Of a stretch of DNA of 64,000 nucleotides, positions 62,553 through 64,000 are shown piece after piece (the first letter of the stretch is position 1; each line of letters opens with the position of its first letter). Position numbers and translations under genes: made by a program. Below the pieces are notes generated by a model. It was not told the origin of the DNA, did no database searches, and was given only the letters and a program-made list of their open reading frames with translations. This DNA is from Phycisphaerales bacterium (GTDB lineage: Bacteria; Planctomycetota; Phycisphaerae; Phycisphaerales; UBA1924): positions 306,144 to 370,143 of the forward strand of contig JAVJVK010000013.1 in the NCBI GenBank assembly GCA_040221175.1. The letters are read 5' to 3'.

Positions 62553-63641
62553 ATGGCCGACCGTCCGTCCGATACCCCCAACCCCAGTGGGGCCCCGGGC
62601 TCGAGGGGCTCGTCCGGGTCGGGGGATGCGCAGAGGTCTACGGGACCAACCGGCCCCGGGGCATCGCCCTCGCCCCACATGGCTGCCAACACGCCCGGCA
62701 ATACGCCCGGCCAGCCGCCCAACCAGCCGGGCCACCAAGCACCCCGGCAGGCGGCACGTCCGCTCGCCCGGCCGCCCGAGGGGCCCCGCGGCGAACCTGC
62801 CCATCCGGCCCATCACGCCCCGCAGGCCCCCAAGCCCGCCGGTGCGCCCGGCTCGCTCCCGGCGCCGCTGGCCGATGGCCCCGGGCAGTTGGGGCCAGCC
62901 GCCGTCGCCGCGCTCATCGAGCTCTTGGGCGACGAGCCGGCCCTGGGCCTGGCTCTGGTTGACGGCGACGGGCGCACCATCGCCAGCAACCGCCGGTTCG
63001 TCCGGCTGACGGTGCCCCGGGGCGCCGCCGAGGGCGCCACCGCCAGCCAGCACGACCCGGCCCACGCCCACCCTCGCGCCGCGTCTGCCGGTCGCCGGGG
63101 CGTGTGGGCCCGCGTGGGGCCCGACGCCGTGCACACGGCGCGCACCAGCGGCAAGCCGGCGGTGCTGCGCTTCATCCACGAGGGCGCACAGGTCCAGTGC
63201 GACGTGTGGCCGCTGGCCAGCCAGGACCCATTGGTCGTCGAGGGCCCCGCGTACCTGGTGGTGGCGGTGCAGGGCCGCTTCGATCCCGGTGGCTCCGATT
63301 CGGTGGCCACCGGCCGGGCGGGCGCCCAGTGCGAGCCCAAGCCGGGCGCCAGCCCGCCGGCGTCCGACGCCGAGGAGCGCTTCACGACGCTGGCCCCGAT
63401 GCTGGCCGAGCTGGGCGAGCTCGAGGCGCTGACCGCGCGCGAGCTCGAGGTCCTGGCGCTCATCGGCCAGGGCATGGCAACCAGGGACATCGCCGAGACG
63501 CTTGGCCGCTCCCCGCGCACGGTGGAGCGTCACTGCGATGCGATCCACAAGAAGCTGGGCACGAACAACCGCGTGCAGATGGCCAGGTACGCGATGCGGG
63601 CGGGGCTGACGGCCGAGGCGGGGAAGCTGAAGAGGGTGTGA
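62553..63641 (+). CDS. LuxR-type transcriptional regulator with disordered N-terminus and PAS-like domain
   Basis: The 362-residue protein has three parts. Residues 1-105 are Pro/Gly/Ala/His-rich and surely disordered. Residues about 115-265 contain a PAS-like sensor segment (LIELLGDEPALGLALVDGDGRTI, NRRFVRLT, then strands AVLRFIHEGAQVQCDVWPL and AYLVVAVQG). Residues about 295-355 are a LuxR (GerE) helix-turn-helix: LTARELEVLALIGQGMATRDIAETLGRS, then PRTVERHCDAIHKKLGTNN. No response-regulator receiver domain is present. Signal and targets are unknown. The SD GGAGG supports the ATG at 62553; an in-frame ATG further on (near 62679) would remove part of the disordered region. It is a stand-alone gene. 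Confidence 0.85.
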   Translation: MADRPSDTPNPSGAPGSRGSSGSGDAQRSTGPTGPGASPSPHMAANTPGNTPGQPPNQPGHQAPRQAARPLARPPEGPRGEPAHPAHHAPQAPKPAGAPGSLPAPLADGPGQLGPAAVAALIELLGDEPALGLALVDGDGRTIASNRRFVRLTVPRGAAEGATASQHDPAHAHPRAASAGRRGVWARVGPDAVHTARTSGKPAVLRFIHEGAQVQCDVWPLASQDPLVVEGPAYLVVAVQGRFDPGGSDSVATGRAGAQCEPKPGASPPASDAEERFTTLAPMLAELGELEALTARELEVLALIGQGMATRDIAETLGRSPRTVERHCDAIHKKLGTNNRVQMARYAMRAGLTAEAGKLKRV

Positions 63642-64000
63642 CTGGTCGCCTCGGCGGCGGGGAGTTTCCTTGTCGCCTCGGCGGCGGGCCCATGCGCGGG
63701 CTTCGCCCGGCGCGGGGCCCACGGCGCGTTCACATCGCGCCGTGTGCCCCGCGCCGCAGCATCCGCCGAGCGAGTCCGCGAGCGAAGAGCGCATGCGGAG
63801 GCGAGGCCCGCCAGGGCCCGGGCGCCAGCCCGCAAGCGAGCGAAGCGAGCGCCTCAAGAACACTTCAATTGGTCCAGCCGCAGCGCAGCCGCCGCGTCTT
63901 CGGGGCGGCTCCGCGCAGGCGTCGAACATCGGCGCACGGCCGAGACCAACGCGCCCGACCCACCGTGCCCCCCCACCGCGCAACGCCCCCGCCGGCGAGG
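63642..64000. other. Gene-free end of window with direct repeat and large hairpin
   Basis: No protein-like frame is visible in these 359 bases. GTCGCCTCGGCGGCGGG occurs twice, at 63645-63661 and 63672-63688, 27 bp apart. A very stable hairpin follows: 63709-63728 pairs with 63736-63755 over 20 positions with one mismatch and a seven-base loop, and could end the regulator transcript although no T-tract follows. Around 63830 there is a GCGAGCGAAGCGAGCG short repeat. A gene may begin beyond the window. Confidence 0.6.

Noticed and set aside
62139..63983. 614-residue minus-strand open frame across tmk and the LuxR-type gene
   Set aside because: It is composed mainly of Gly, Arg, Ala and Pro, spans two well-supported plus-strand genes, and has no domain.

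Overview
The window reads as a chromosomal segment of a high-GC planctomycete, most likely from the Phycisphaerae/Phycisphaerales. The grounds are a secreted protein with a C-terminal GC-type dockerin, a giant surface protein opening with an LEPR-XLL motif, prepilin-like proteins with [19 protein letters not shown]-termini, an ASPIC/UnbV-FG-GAP protein, and a secretin of more than 4,100 residues. These are family-level arguments; no phylogenetic marker was compared.

Layout. (1) 2-12987: the 3' part of a giant secretin with about 46 tandem N-domain-like repeats, overlapped by a small lipoprotein gene. (2) 13005-20016: a high-affinity phosphate uptake operon, pstS-pstC-pstA-pstB, preceded by a Pho-box-like array of four 7-mers at 11-bp spacing; PstC and PstA are both greatly enlarged. 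(3) 20017-20602: a non-coding, very GC-rich stretch with about ten 21-bp repeats and two large perfect hairpins. (4) 20603-22009: a dockerin-bearing FG-GAP protein. (5) 22259-26663: sucA-sucB, the E1 and E2 of 2-oxoglutarate dehydrogenase, closed by a strong terminator. (6) 26741-27897, minus strand: pgsA-pgpA, consecutive steps of phosphatidylglycerol synthesis. (7) 28085-34951: nuoJKLMN, the membrane arm of complex I. (8) 34963-46303: a membrane protein, an 800-bp gene-free stretch, and a 3,226-residue LEPR-XLL surface protein whose C-terminus looks like a catalytically dead metallopeptidase. (9) 46404-49884: an FG-GAP/UnbV protein and two divergent prepilin-like genes. (10) 50117-64000: mostly single-gene units: astB, tRNA-Glu, a PRC-barrel protein, a TPR protein, a cysteine-desulfurase-like enzyme divergent from a Fur-family regulator, a small lipoprotein, transketolase, two membrane proteins, a PD-(D/E)XK nuclease-like protein divergent from tmk, and a LuxR-type regulator.

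How the genes fit together. Core metabolism (TCA cycle, pentose phosphate pathway, respiration, phospholipid and dTMP synthesis) is interleaved with envelope and secretion genes. The most unusual content is the giant secretin with its overlapping lipoprotein. Together with the oversized surface proteins and enlarged Pst permeases it points to a cell envelope in which periplasm-facing proteins are much longer than in model bacteria. The best candidates for undescribed biology are that secretin/lipoprotein pair, the 21-bp palindromic repeat array behind pstB, and the pseudo-peptidase end of the LEPR-XLL protein.
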